The notes beneath the pieces were generated by a model that did no database searches, was not told the DNA's origin, and saw only the letters and a list, made by a program, of their open reading frames with translations. Made by a program: the position numbers and the translations under genes. Positions 1 to 11,474 of a stretch of 64,000 bases of DNA are shown here, one piece after another. This stretch comes from Stenopsyche tienmushanensis. Taxonomy: Eukaryota; Arthropoda; Insecta; Trichoptera; Stenopsychidae. Numbering within the stretch: the first letter of the stretch is position 1; each line of letters opens with the position of its first letter. The stretch lies in the NCBI GenBank assembly GCA_008973525.1, contig WACJ01000119.1, positions 806,001 to 870,000 of the forward strand. The letters run 5' to 3'.

Positions 1-480
1 TGATGGAATCTCGCAATGTAGGTAAATATCTCAAAATTATTGAAATATTGGAGTCCGACCCACGCAAAGTATTCCGTTTACATAAGAGCATTTGGGCCAC
101 GATAAAAAGATCAAAATAGGCAACCATTTTGTTGAGTATCATTCGATTGAACACCTTTCCGAATTGTTTTGTCTGATGTGAGTCCCTTGAATAATCGGAT
201 ATCCGGCACAAAATTCAATTTTATTTGCCACTCTCTTTCGATACCTGTCTCGGATAATAATGTTTGACAACGACTGAATCAATACATCGAGAATCGTTGA
301 TTCGATTAAATTATGTCAACTCCTTGCTGATTAGCAGTATTATTGGATTGGGGCCCCCGGCGCTCAGCATTCGTCATGACCCCCCCAGACATTTCATTTA
401 AATCAAATCAGAAGGAAAAATATATAAAATAAAAGCCTTTGTTTGATTTTCATCCGTTTAGATTATTAAGAAAATATCTT
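1..480. other. AT-rich non-coding stretch, no gene recognised
   Basis: No reading frame of note on either strand. A short C-run near 380 (cccccc after 'catga') resembles the GC-rich end seen in the AT-rich repeat family E at 9.9, 22.5 and 54.4 kb, so the right part may belong to that repeat. Confidence 0.4.
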
Positions 481-780
481 CCAAAGAAATTTCCAAAATT
501 ATGATTATTTACGGAGTTATAGCTATTTTAGTGACGCGACATCTAAGCTGATCCTACCTAGAATCAAATCTTTAAATTTATCTTCTTCAACACGGTTGAC
601 ATCATATTTCAAGTTTGAATCAATTGATATACTTCAAATTTGATAAGAATATTTATAATATAACCTTCTATTGTTACTACCAGATTTATGTCAAAAATTT
701 ATTTTTAACTGTTTAAAAAAAATTAAAAGCTGAAAAAATAAGCCCAAATTTTTTTTTCAAAAAGCGCCTCTAGACTTGAA
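480..780 (+). repeat. AT-rich interspersed repeat (family E), copy 1
   Basis: Contains the recurring segments 'cggagttatagctatttta', 'cacggttgacatcatattt' and 'atttttaactgtttaaaaaa'. The same segments recur near 6.4, 9.65, 13.65, 46.2 and 54.5 kb, some inverted. No coding capacity seen. The repeat class is unknown to me. Confidence 0.6.
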
Positions 781-833
781 TACATCCTATAAAATTAACA
801 TATATATGGCGTAAGATGTTTCATATACGAGGA

Positions 834-1130
834 TCATCCAGAGAGTAAGGTTTTAAGTAGGGAATCCAATCCCGCGCCAAAATTTCGATCCTGGGACTTC
901 GGGTATAATTGCATCGCACCATATTGCAAAATTCCCGATTTCCCGACAAATTATTTATTTCCGTCGCTGCAGATTAATACTTATATACTATAATACTTTT
1001 ATGTAATTCTTAATTATATTATGGAAGAATAGAAAAATTCTAAAGCCCGTATCTATTATATTTCATATCGATATTCCCATCATTAGAGTCGAGGTGTAGT
1101 AAATACATCACCGGTAGGGAAAGGTTACAC
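834..1130 (-). repeat. Mariner terminal fragment followed by hAT-D repeat fragment
   Basis: At 834-855 'catccagagagtaaggtt' resembles the end of mariner lineage M1. From about 930 to 1130 the sequence matches the hAT-D family found again at 18.95, 23.46, 41.15, 49.07, 56.43 and 63.7 kb; diagnostic words are 'cgtcgctgcaga', 'tctattatatttcatat' and 'gaggtgtagtaaatacatc'. Confidence 0.6.
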
Positions 1131-1262
1131 TTTTACTCTGTTTTTCTTTTCTTTGAAAACGTGCATGTACCCAGGTTGAGATTCAACCTATACCAGCACT
1201 CGCCAAATTACCAGACTCAACTTGGGAAAACAAGACTATATCAATTAGATGATCAAGCAAAA

Positions 1263-2015
1263 TACGCAGGTGAAAAGTAAGTAAAAAAAATAATAATAAT
1301 AATAATAATAGCAATCATAAATAGAACATAGAACAACATAGAACTAAAATAATAAAAAACAATAATAATACTAAAAAACAACAATAAATAAACAAATAAA
1401 TTTAAGAAAAAATAAATAAATAAATAAATATAATAATGACAATAAATAAAACTAATAATAAATAATAATAATAGAAATAAAATAAAGCAAAATATATATA
1501 AAAAATAAAATAAATAGATAAATTTAAAACAAAAACAATAATAAATAAATAAATAAAGTAAATAAATAAATAAAAACCCAAAAAGGTAACAATAATAAAT
1601 AAATAAAGTAAATAAATAAATAAAAACCCAAAAAGGTAACAATAACAAATAAATAAAGCAAATAAACAATACAAACAAATAATAGTAAGATTTAAAATTA
1701 ATAATAGTAAAATAAACATCAATATATAAATAGATAGACTAATTAATTAAATAAATAAATGACTGACAAACAAATGAGCAAATAAATTAAATAAGTAAAT
1801 AAATTGAATACATAAAATAGGTAAATAAATAAATAAATAAGATAACTCAATAATTGATAGTAGATAAATAAAATAATTCAATAATTGATGATAGATAAAT
1901 AAAATAGCTCAATAAGTTAAATAGATAAATAACAAAAATAAAATAAATATAAAAATATAAATATAAAAATAAAAATATAAAAATAAAATAAAAATAAATA
2001 AATCAATTTAATCAA
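1263..2015. repeat. TAAA/AAT-rich simple-sequence tract with a 50-bp tandem unit
   Basis: About 750 bp of nearly pure purine-rich (TAAA)n, (AAT)n and degenerate variants. Inside it, the block beginning 'taaaaacccaaaaaggtaac' occurs at 1571 and again at 1621, giving a 50-bp period. The long frames on the minus strand here are low-complexity Phe/Leu/Ile/Tyr strings and are not genes. The tract abuts the 3' end of the LINE relic at 2.03-2.83 kb. Confidence 0.9.
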
Positions 2016-2105
2016 TTCAAAGAGGGAAATGGAGGCAAACGCACGGCCACTGTGTGGGTTACGAGAGTGAAAGAACGAGAAAGTTGGGGGCGGAGGCCTA
2101 GAATG

Positions 2106-2822
2106 TTAAGTTACAGCGTCAGCCACGAGGGTTCTTGGATCGATCCAATGCGCCTCGTAGTACTCACCTGGAGCGCCTTTAGCGCCGAAACTTGTGCAAA
2201 ATGCATTGAAGGCGCTGAAGGCACCAGGACGGGCTACCAGATCCCTGTGTCCCACAGGCCCCTCACGTGACGCGCGCACTCGGCATAGGAGCTCCTCTCT
2301 TTCAGATGCCATCCCAGTACATGACCACAGAATGTGATCTGCGTCCATGCACCGATCACCACATGGACACTCCGAGGTGTTCGCGAGGCCAAGCCCCATT
2401 AAGTGAGCGCTAAAACGGCCATGTCCCGTGAGGAACTGTGATATCCAGTGATTTGGACATATCCAAGGAAATTTATTCCTCCGTTGAACGGAGTCGAAGA
2501 ACAAATAAAGATGGCGCCCAGTGGTCGAAGATGACCACCTACACTCCCATTCCTCCAACGTAGCCCTCCGTGCCCACTCTCTCAGATCTCTCGAACCCAC
2601 AATCGTCACGTCCTCGGGATTGAGGACTTGTTTGCCGACTTTAACTACTTGTCCGTTTTCCCGTCGAAATTTGCAGGCGCTGACCTGCATTTTTAGATCG
2701 AGGGGTAATATTCCAGCTAGTACCGGGAGGCTGTCTGTTGAGACTGTCCGGTAGGCCCCGGTGATGCGGAGTAGCGGCAATCTTTGTGCACTGTTAAGGC
2801 GTCTATGGCTGGTTTTGCACAT
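2106..2822 (-). pseudogene. R1-clade LINE ORF2 C-terminal fragment
   Basis: This open frame of 238 residues encodes the region downstream of the reverse transcriptase of an R1-type non-LTR retrotransposon. Its first residues carry the LNSAQRLPLLRITGAYRT-type block (about residues 9-26), found after the thumb in this clade. Later it has the FLTGHGRFSAHL block and a CPCG...H...C zinc-knuckle (about 157-172). The endonuclease and the catalytic FADD box are missing, so this is a 5'-truncated copy, usual for LINEs. The frame itself is not interrupted, suggesting a fairly recent insertion. Its 3' side (left) runs into the TAAA tract. It cannot act alone. Confidence 0.85.
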
Positions 2823-2881
2823 GCCGTATCGGCCTAATTACAATTATGAATCTACATATATGTCTATATATGTTATCGATA

Positions 2882-3240
2882 GATTGAGCAGTTTCTTGCT
2901 AGACGCCCCTAGGCGTCAGCGTGTAGGGAAAGGTTAATATAACAATTTGAAAAACATATATGTACTATATATATGTATACATAGATTAGACAGTTGCTTG
3001 CAGACTGCCCCTAGGCGTCGTGTAAGTTCGGCAATTAGTAGTTACGCCACTGTTTCCAAGCGTCCAGATTTCGGCGGGAATGTCTTGATTTAGTAGCCTT
3101 CATCGTGCTGGTGAGGTGTACGATTTCTATTAAATAAAAATATCAATTCCGAATTTTTCGGGATTATATTTACTAGTCCCGGGATTCATGAATACCTAAA
3201 ACTGTCCAGGATCCCGGCATCCGAGATCATATAAGGTCTT
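2882..3240 (-). repeat. hAT-D terminal part with TIR and shared outer flank
   Basis: Positions 2925-3052 are a hAT-D end, terminating in 'gttacgccactg' (reverse complement CAGTGGCGTAAC, a hAT-like inverted terminus). A partial duplicate of the 'cccctaggcgtc' segment sits at 2905. From 3053 to about 3240 the sequence continues as a match to the region left of the hAT-D TIR at 18680-18846, including 'gcgtccagat', 'gtgctggtgaggt' and 'cgaatttttcgggatt'. The hAT-like end is therefore embedded in a larger repeat. Confidence 0.65.
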
Positions 3241-3299
3241 CCAAGCCTGGGGGATTTTTTATGTTTTGAATTTCTATTATCCCTACCAGATTTAAATAG

Positions 3300-3660
3300 C
3301 GTACGGGTCCGTTCTTTTATCGGGCGGTGATGTTGCTGGACGAATGGATGGGAATAGACAGGCGTCGAATAGTTAGACTGTCTTCTCTAAATAACTATTT
3401 ATTCCACGCGAGAGAGAATCTGGCTGCAGGAAGGACAAACTCCCGCAATCAAGGCTAACCGACGACTCTCCCGACTCCCGCCTCCTGCGCGTCACTCCCC
3501 AATCGACAATGATGCTCGCGCCAGAAGCGATCCGTCGGTATGCAGGTGCAATGTCTCCGCACGACCAAAAGAAATAGCGCTGTTAAAATAACACATTGCA
3601 CCTGAAGAGAGACGGAAGATGTCGCTGTTAATCTGGAGAATTAAATCTGCTCAGAGTAGT
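3300..3660 (-). mobile_element. Gypsy-like LTR fragment (family C), copy 1
   Basis: Antisense copy of an LTR also found near 18.4, 19.2, 20.8, 25.7, 40.1, 48.6, 48.8, 50.6, 50.9, 56.0, 57.0 and 59.4 kb. Shared landmarks: 'gacgaatggatgggaatag', 'tatttattccacgcgagag' (AATAAA polyadenylation signal when read on the minus strand), and an inner inverted pair around 'caggtgcaatgt' / 'acattgcacctg'. No gag or pol sequence is next to it. Confidence 0.7.
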
Positions 3661-3674
3661 TTTTGATAATCACA

Positions 3675-3885
3675 ACAAGGCTGCAAACAAATGTGACGAA
3701 CTTGTGCAAAAAATTGATGAATAATCGAAGTTTCCTCGGTCATATTGTTTTTCGGAAAAACTTGGTTACAAGAAGTTGTGTGCGAAATGGGTGCCCAGAA
3801 TGCTCACATTTATCAAGTATTCTGCGAACTACAATTAAATTCAAGCATAAATGTTGTAACCCTATTTTCTGGATGACCCTTGTTA
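3675..3885 (+). pseudogene. Mariner (lineage M1) transposase relic with 3' terminal repeat
   Basis: Frames on the plus strand can be read as mariner transposase pieces. The clearest codes for EKLGYKKLCAKWVPRMLT, the linker block between the DNA-binding domain and the catalytic core, near 3750-3805. The catalytic core is absent. At about 3853-3880 the text 'gtaaccctattttctggatga' matches the M1 terminal repeat, so the element is a deletion derivative ending here. Confidence 0.7.
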
Positions 3886-4975
3886 TCTCGATCATTGTTA
3901 GACAAAGTTTTAATGATTTCATCGCTTATTTCATCTATACCACATTTTACCTCGTGTGTTTATTGTGGATTTGACCTGATTCGATTCGGTTGGAATGGCT
4001 GAAAATCGATCGATCTGAGATATCAATAACTCAACGACCCAAAATTATATTTTCCGATGCTCATCTTCGATCTGCGATATCAAAAATATCCCAAGGATTT
4101 TTTCAACAAAATATTTTCATATCTGGTTTGGATCAAATAAGCGCTCGATTGAAGCGAATGATTCATCGCCATAGCGTATAATAATTTCCATTTTCGTCTC
4201 GATCGTACACAAAACTTATTTTATTTTTGCCTATTATAAATCTCCACGATTCACTCACGATGTGTTGTGTAATATATAATAAAATAGGCTTACTACTTAC
4301 ACATAGTAGAGACGACGCGGTGCTTGCGTCTATGGTATTTACGATGGATACAAAGACAGTACAAACGATTCTCCCTCTCTTTTCGACTAAATACCGCTTG
4401 GGGTTTCATTTTTCGTGATCACAAGCCACCAAGCGGCTCTCATTTGCCAGTATCCATACCAAAATACATTTATTCGTAATGCATAACTATAGTTTTTAAC
4501 TGTACTATGAGTAATACTTTATGAGTCCAGTACATCGCAGCAACGCCGTTTAAAAATACAGCTATTTTGGTGGTGTGTTTTCGCATTTTTTCCTTATCGC
4601 CATTTTTTCGCGATATTTCTACGAGCAGAAGCAATGATGAGCGGCGCCGGAATTTCATCCTACGCTTCCATTCCGCAGTCTATTTTCTGATATTAAAGAT
4701 ATTTTTAAGAATATAATGCGCACAGTAATGAATCGATTGTCGATTACAATAATTTAAATTATAAACACGCACGAAGAAAGCAATATTATTTCGATTTCCT
4801 ATTGGCCACGAGCCAGGGATGCCCCCTGATTGGCTGCCGATGACGACGATCGAGATTTTCTCAAAAATCTTTGCATTTGCGGGTACATTCTTATATCAAT
4901 GATGTGTGAGTCCACTCGATAATCTTCTTGATTAGTGAGGTGTATTTAAACAGAGTTAAACATAGATGCTATATT
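3886..4975. other. Non-coding, one family A repeat copy (about 4250-4340)
   Basis: No gene recognised. At 4259-4340 is a copy of repeat family A, core TGTGTAATATATAATAAAAT followed by 'ggcttactact'. The remaining frames are short and without family resemblance. Confidence 0.5.
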
Positions 4976-5200
4976 CGTATGTACACCACTTATCGTCCAC
5001 ACAAATCCACTTTTCTCTCAGGACCGCGCAGCGTGAGTCAGGCTTGTATATCAATAAATGAACCTTAACACTATTGATAGCACATAATATTCGTCGTCGT
5101 ACATATGTCGTATAAGACTCCATACCTGATGATTTTCAACCATATGAGCAATCGCGCATATGCGTGATTACTCATCAACGGGATAAGCCCCATAACTATC
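4976..5200 (+). repeat. LTR-like repeat (family F), copy 1
   Basis: Contains 'ccacttttctctcaggacc', 'gcgcagcgtgagtca' and 'atcaataaatgaacctt' with an AATAAA signal, then 'attactcatcaacggg'. The same order is seen at 22.84-23.15 and 58.5-58.7 kb, and inverted at 59.97-60.07 kb. The AATAAA placement suggests the 3' part of an LTR, but no partner LTR or primer site is seen. Confidence 0.5.
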
Positions 5201-6930
5201 AGATTTGATGTAATATAGTTCAATCAATAAATAGTATTAATGTGTTATTATGTAATAAGTGCTTTTGGTAGATTTGAATACAAATTGTATGAGTTTTTAA
5301 TCCAATCGTTAAACAGTGAAAATGTTTTTTGGTTATTGAGTTCTTAATTATGCGTTTATGGTCTAAATCGCGTAAATCTAGCGTTGGTCTTATCGCGAAC
5401 TAAGCTGATCTGAATATTTAATGCGATAATATCCTCATATATAAGAGCTGAAAATAAATTCTAGCTTTGGATATATAATATGTTTAAATATGTTTAAGTC
5501 TTCCTAAAATCCGTTTGAATCTATTTTTAAAATGGGAGATTATTTTATGTATTGCTTTTTTCCATTTGTTAAGGGAAATTGTTAGCTAAAAGTCGTGGAT
5601 GTGTGTTGTGTAATATATAATAAAATTAGCTAGCTACTGATGTATTGTTTGCTTTATGTCACGTTAACACACATTAGAGACAAAGCGACGCATGCGCGTA
5701 GCAAGTCCTATGATGTACAAGGGTTGTCTCACAAGTCATTCGATAGCACTTTTCCCAGCGAAGTTCAATAATATCAATACTCTGTTTATAGTGAGAAACG
5801 TTAAGATTCCTCCTTGCTCTCTTATATTGCATATACGATTGCTAAATCATTGATGTTGGAAAGGTGAATCCCCAAATATAAATCGTTATCATTCTTGAAT
5901 TTGCAAGAAAAAGTTGGAGACACATAATTGTAAACTGTCGGTGGATATGTAGTATATGCAAAATTAAGATCTGACACCATTTTTGCGTCACAGTCATTGA
6001 TCCACAAATTAGCTGAGCTCAATATTTTAGCACATATATATTTTCATTTTAATTCAGAATGCTAACCTTTTTTTGTGCGGTAGATGTGTTCCGTGGAAAA
6101 TCGCACAAAAAAGCTTTGACTTACATAGAAAAAGTGAAGATGCGTTCCATGGATTTTAAAAACCGCATAACTTTGAAATAGCTATGCAAAATATACGCAA
6201 AAAATCGCATAAAAAAAGTTAATAAAAAAAACAGGTAAATAATAAGGCTAACTAAAAAATAGCATTTAAAGGACGTCTTAAATGTTAGAAATATTACTAA
6301 TAAATACATTATTTAAAACTTGAGATATGATGTCAACCGCGTTGTAAAAAGTAGTTTCGAGAAAAACGCGTTAAAAGATTTTATTATGGTCGGCCAAGTT
6401 GTCGCGTCACTAAAATAGCTATAACTCCGTAAGTAGTTAGAGTTTTGGAAATTTCTGTGGAGAATGTATTTTTAAATGTCTAATCTTTGAAAATTTCTAA
6501 AAAAAAAAATTTTCTCAAAAAGTTTTTTCAAAAATATAAACCAGAATAAAGAGCGTGATCATAATTCGGCGAAAGCAGATGCAATATGATTTACAGAGTC
6601 CCAAATTATATATTTTTTCCAAATTTCGATTAGTGATCCAAACTATATCGATACGTACTCTTTATGAAATAAAAATAAATGGATTTGAAAATAATCGCAT
6701 AACTTCGAAATCGCACAAAAAGAGGTTTGAGTGTATACTAAAGCAGGTGATAAAATATGCATGCGATTCTTGTGTAGAAGAAGTGAAATTTCTTAGAACA
6801 CAGACCACGTTCTGTGGACATATTCGGACATTGTCAGTGGTCTGAAAGGTGGACCGGTTGAATACACAATGTTAACACCTACCATGTCTGTTAGCTTGCG
6901 TAACCTTCATCATTTTTGCCTCATTTGATT
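5201..6930. other. Non-coding stretch with repeat fragments A, H, E and a mariner/hAT-B piece
   Basis: Holds a family A copy at 5597-5720, a family H piece at about 6080-6230 ('aaaaaccgcataactt', 'cgcataaaaaaag'; compare 47.2-47.6 kb), a family E piece at about 6320-6500 ('tgatgtcaaccgcgttg', 'ctataactccgtaag'), and near 6785-6870 a fragment with 'ggtccacctttcagacca' on the minus strand that matches the hAT-B/M3 debris elsewhere. No gene recognised. Confidence 0.5.
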
Positions 6931-6934
6931 AAAT

Positions 6935-7060
6935 TGCGCTGTGTATTGTGTAATATATAATAAAGTGGGCTTGCTATTGGTGTAGTGGCTGTTTTATGTT
7001 ACATTTGTATAGACATAAAAACACAGTAGGTGTGTAATATACACACACACACAGTAGATG
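6935..7060 (+). repeat. Repeat family A, copy 3, ending in an (AC)n run
   Basis: Core 'tgtgtaatatataataaagt' followed by 'gggcttgctattggtgta'. Other copies lie at 4259, 5600 and 56886, with a weaker relic near 62500. A short (ac)n run follows at 7041-7052. Non-coding. Confidence 0.6.
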
Positions 7061-7229
7061 TGATACAGGAACAACGAGAAGAGATAATAAAATAAAAAAG
7101 GCTCTCCACTAGATCCAAATTAAGACGACACATATTTGGAATTGTACGTATCCTCGGCTCTAATTCCATTATGTCACAATTAATTTGCGTACACAATTCC
7201 TTGTATGTACCATCTCGGTAATGTTGAAG

Positions 7230-8880
7230 AGACGACGTTTATTTGTTCTTGAGACAAAAACGCCGCATTTTTTTTTTATAACAAGCTACATTGTCTTCCG
7301 TAATGGTTGGGGTTTTATAAACCCCCCCGTCTGAAAAAAATGTATTTGCTTAAGCGAAACTCGGTTGATTTTACATTACTCGCGGAGAACAATTTTATTA
7401 TTCGTACGTTTATCCTGTAAATAATGAAAATGGCGGACGTTTACCCGAAACGCCGCCAGGGGCGCCCCCGCTCAGCGGTTCGCTACAATGTTTATTTGCT
7501 CGAATATGAATTAAAAAATAAGCGCAAACTTTAATTAATCACAAAAATATGGCAGACCCCACGGAATCAAACACGCCGGGCTAAATCTGTTGCGCAAAAA
7601 TCATCGTTTAAATATTTACAGTTGTTCCCCCTCAGTTTGGTACGGGCCATGGCGTAAAGTAGTCGCGCTCTATCACAATTTTTAACGTAACGTAGTGTTA
7701 TTCGACTAATATTATACGTGAAAATTTATTAAACAGACGCAAGATACGTACTCTAAAGTGTATTATTAAAAAAAATCACGTTTATATACGGGCGTTAATA
7801 AAAAGCCGGTGAGTGCATAAATTTAGCACCTTGTCGACGGCGCGGACTCAATTTTGCGAGGTTTGGACGCATTTTATACTTGCATTAATGTTTCGTATGT
7901 TGACATGAAATACCCCACATAACCCCCCCTAATATCACGCTATAAATTATGCATGCCGTGAGTAATGCAGGGATCTGTTTCGTCTCCGGAGTACTTTCTT
8001 TCAATAACATAAATCAATTTGTACGGCACACGAAACATAATTCATTATGCAAATATTTCATAATTTAATGCCGGCCGATGGATAAAATATCCCCGGATCT
8101 TGGACGCCTACGAATAGATAAAATCCACTCAAAACGAGTCCCCAAATAGGCAATTTTCATTAAGGCGTCTGAAAAGTTCAGCTCTGCGAAGGTGTATTAA
8201 TTAAAAATGACAACTTTCTTGTCTGTCATTTTTCGCATAAACTCTCCGAATTTAATTCAATGAACAACTGTCGAAATTTCAGTTCATTAAAATCCGACAA
8301 TCGTATGAATACAACTTTATAGTCAATGTTCGCATTAAAACCATTCGGCTGTCAAATTTGCTTATCATAGTTTTATTGAGTCTCGCAACTTTCATTGCGA
8401 ATTTAATGTATATTTAAGACCGACGATAAATTCGCAATGACTCCAACAATTTCACTATTTTAACTCAGCATTCTGTGGACAGTCCCCCGGTCTATATTTC
8501 AAATTATGCGCCACGTAGGCTAAATACGGAATATATGACGAAAAGTATGTCACATTTCTAAAGAATTATCGCAGGGGGTAATAAAATTCAAACGTTTAAA
8601 TTCGATCAAGGCAATATAACAACTGTTATAACAGACCAAATGATAAAGAAAATCCCCAATACAAATATACTTTAAAAATGGAATAGTATATTTTACAAAT
8701 TTGATTTTTCAATGATATCACATTGAGATTTTAGAGCTAGAATTTGAATTGAAGCTTTTGAAGTCTTAATTATTTTTTATTAAAACCGTATTTTTAATTT
8801 ACAAACACAGTCCCTTGACATAGACAACATTTCCTAAGGCAATAAAAATATTTTTGGTTCGTTAAAATAAAGCAAAAAAT
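7230..8880. other. Repeat-poor non-coding block
   Basis: I find none of the window's repeat families here. It has mixed composition, with GC-rich patches such as the one at 7435-7490, homeodomain-type 'ttaattaat' words, and no long frames. This may be unique non-coding DNA, possibly with regulatory content, but the sequence alone does not prove a function. Confidence 0.35.
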
Positions 8881-8889
8881 ATGTTTAAT

Positions 8890-9420
8890 TTTTAAGTGGC
8901 AAAGTACCCGGTCGAGATTTGCACATGGTTTTTATTTTACTCGACGATTCTATTGTACTTTACATGAACCAACACTGATTGACTATGTCCGTTTTTACAA
9001 GACATAAGTTGTCTAAATCCTCTTTTTATTATTTTTTTCGTTATCGCTTAAACATTGTAAAATTTAAACAACCCACCCGATCAGGTAATTCTTCTTCGGG
9101 TTCTTCAGGCAACTTCGTTTCATAATGATGGTTTGTAATCGTTGTGTAGACATATTTAGATATGATATCCGATCTCGATGTGTTCATTCGTTAGCGGTCC
9201 GAAAAGCGGACCGATTGGACATTCAAACTTTGTGGCCAATCCGTCCTCTTTTAGGGATTTTTGCGGCATTTTCTATGATCTATACAATCATGGAAGCAAC
9301 GTAGCGTCTAGATAATTTTATCATAGTATTTTTTTACAACAACAATAACCGCTATCTATACGTTAGGTCGGGTACTTTTGTAACTATCTTTGTATATTAT
9401 TCTAAAACATACATTATAAT
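8890..9420 (-). mobile_element. hAT-B derived fragment
   Basis: Inverted relative to the copies at 12.3-12.7 and 32.4-33.07 kb. Shared landmarks: 'gatttgcacatggtttttat', 'caacactgattgactatg', 'ggtccgaaaagcggaccg', and at the right 'gttaggtcgggtactttt'. It lacks the terminal CAGNGNCGTAAC ends. No coding frame. Confidence 0.6.
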
Positions 9421-9539
9421 GGTATTTAATATATTGCATTTATAATAGTATTAATTTTATATTTTTATGTATTTAATAGATTTCCAGAAGGAGGGGCGGA
9501 CGTTAGATACTTTCCACGGGCGCTTCTTACCCTTGTTAT

Positions 9540-10010
9540 GTCTATGGTCCCGGTTGACATGTTTTCAACCCTTCTAGTCATCTAAAATTTTTTTTTTGAA
9601 AAGACTCGTTTAAAAAAAGTATTTTTTGGCTTTATTTTTTCAATTTTAATTTTTTTTTAAATAGTTGAAAATGATTTTTTGATATAAATCTGATAAGAAC
9701 AATAGAGAATTATATAAAAAAAGGTTCGTATTCAATTTGAAGTAAATCAATTAATTAAAATAAATATATAAATAATCATCATTTTGAAAATTTATTCAGA
9801 GGTTATACTTTTAAAAATCTAAAATTTGAAAATATGCAAAAAAAAACGATTTTTTTCTAGATTCTAGACTAGAATACCGCCAATATAAAATTTGATTTAT
9901 TTGACTTTACGAGCTTACATTTTGTAGCTTTTGCCGCTGTGACAGTCCCCGACTGTCGCTTTATTCGGTCGCGGAGAATGCACTGGGGGAGTCATTAGAA
10001 GCGCATTGTC
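9540..10010 (-). repeat. AT-rich repeat family E with GC-rich end
   Basis: Inverted relative to copy 1, with 'tttttaaatagttgaaaatg' and 'gatataaatctgataagaac'. At the right it ends in 'gtgacagtccccgactgtcg' and 'agtcattagaagcgc', a GC-rich terminus that recurs at 22480-22590 and, inverted, at 54360-54430. Confidence 0.6.
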
Positions 10011-11470
10011 TTTTTCTTGTCTCTTGACTTCGAAAAAAAAGGCTCTAAAGTCGAAAAGGAGACAATAAAACATAAAATAATATTATAGAGGATCAACGAC
10101 TTTTGTTAACGACGATTTTTGTTTCTTTTATGCAATGGAGAAAAAATATTTTGGAACATGTAATTATCAAATGATTACATGTTCTCAATACGAGCCTATT
10201 TTTTAGCCTTTGTAGTGTTAATTTATTATGACCTGCACTGATGCATGATTTCTTATGATCGCTCGCCGCTCCAAATTATAAATGGACCTTCTTTAGGCCT
10301 AAATAAAATAATAAAAACTTTTTTCTTGTGATATTTATTAAGAATTTGGATTTATCAATGATTTGTGTTTCTCCAGAAATGAGAATTTTCGATTTTATTG
10401 TTCAAAATTTTCGAGAAATTTTTAAACAAAAAAAAAATGTATATAAAACATTTGCTAAAATCTCTATCGCTGGATAAGTTATTTTAAGATCTTTTGACCT
10501 TCTGATAAAGCCTTCTGATGTATCCTTTTTTTTGATATATAGAAGCCTAATAAAACCATTCAAACAGAATGCGTTTTGGCAGAAACCCACTCAAATGCAG
10601 TGCAGCGTTTTAAAGATGGAAGCAGTTGTATTTGTATCAAAATTATTCATTCAAACTTTATTTTATACTATAAAAATTTATTTTTAAAATTTCCCGAGAA
10701 ATAAGAATTCTAGATTATACATATTTCACGTGAAAATCTCGGGAAGAAACCCTATTATTTTGAATACATTCCATTTTCAATGACCTCATTTCATGTGATA
10801 TTATTTATTACCCCTGCATTCGTCGACATTTTGTCATTTCTAAGGGCTGCAAGACGCCATTCATCATTTTTCAAAGAAGTTCTCGTAATATTTTTAAAAA
10901 TGCACGTCGAGTCGACAAAGAGGGTGGAGAATGGACGTTGTGCCATACTTGGTAATAAATTGTTGTCCGCATGAGCGCGACGCCCCCAGCACAGGTCCGC
11001 TCCTGGTCGGGTCCAGGCATTTTTTATTCATGTGGTTTCCATGACGACGACGCATATTGCGGCCCTGGCGGGGCTGCATCCCTACATAAAACAGGAACAC
11101 GGAACCTTGGATAAAAATTTAGTGTTACATTAGCAATAGTGTCCCACTGGCCGTGAACCTTTATCCTTTATCGATGCGGTTCAAAGTTTCCGGTTTAGCC
11201 GCTCGTTATTGTCCAATAAATCGCGCTGTTACTTCCTTCGGCGTGGACATCAGGGAAACAAGACGGCGATAACTGCCCTTCCAGGAAAATACTTTATTTT
11301 TTATGCTGGGACTGAATGGAAGTTGCGGCTTATCGGCCGGATCCTGGAACTGTGCTTTATTTAGTTTCAAATTAGAAAATTTCTATTGATGGGGTTAGTT
11401 TTGGTTGAATGGGATGCCCCCGACCATAATTGGGAAGCTTTGTTGACAACGTTCAATACAACGTTATTAC
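10011..11470. other. Non-coding stretch, no gene recognised
   Basis: AT-rich to about 10780, then a more balanced, repeat-poor segment at 10780-11400 with GC-rich words around 10970-11090. The overlapping frames at 10780-11100 (both strands, 60-70 residues) show no family motif. I cannot assign a function. Confidence 0.4.
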
Positions 11471-11474
11471 GAAG

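Noticed and set aside
1253..1722. Long minus-strand frames of 141 and 106 codons
   Set aside because: They translate a TAAA/AAT simple-sequence tract into Phe/Leu/Tyr/Ile strings; overlapping frames are both open for the same reason.
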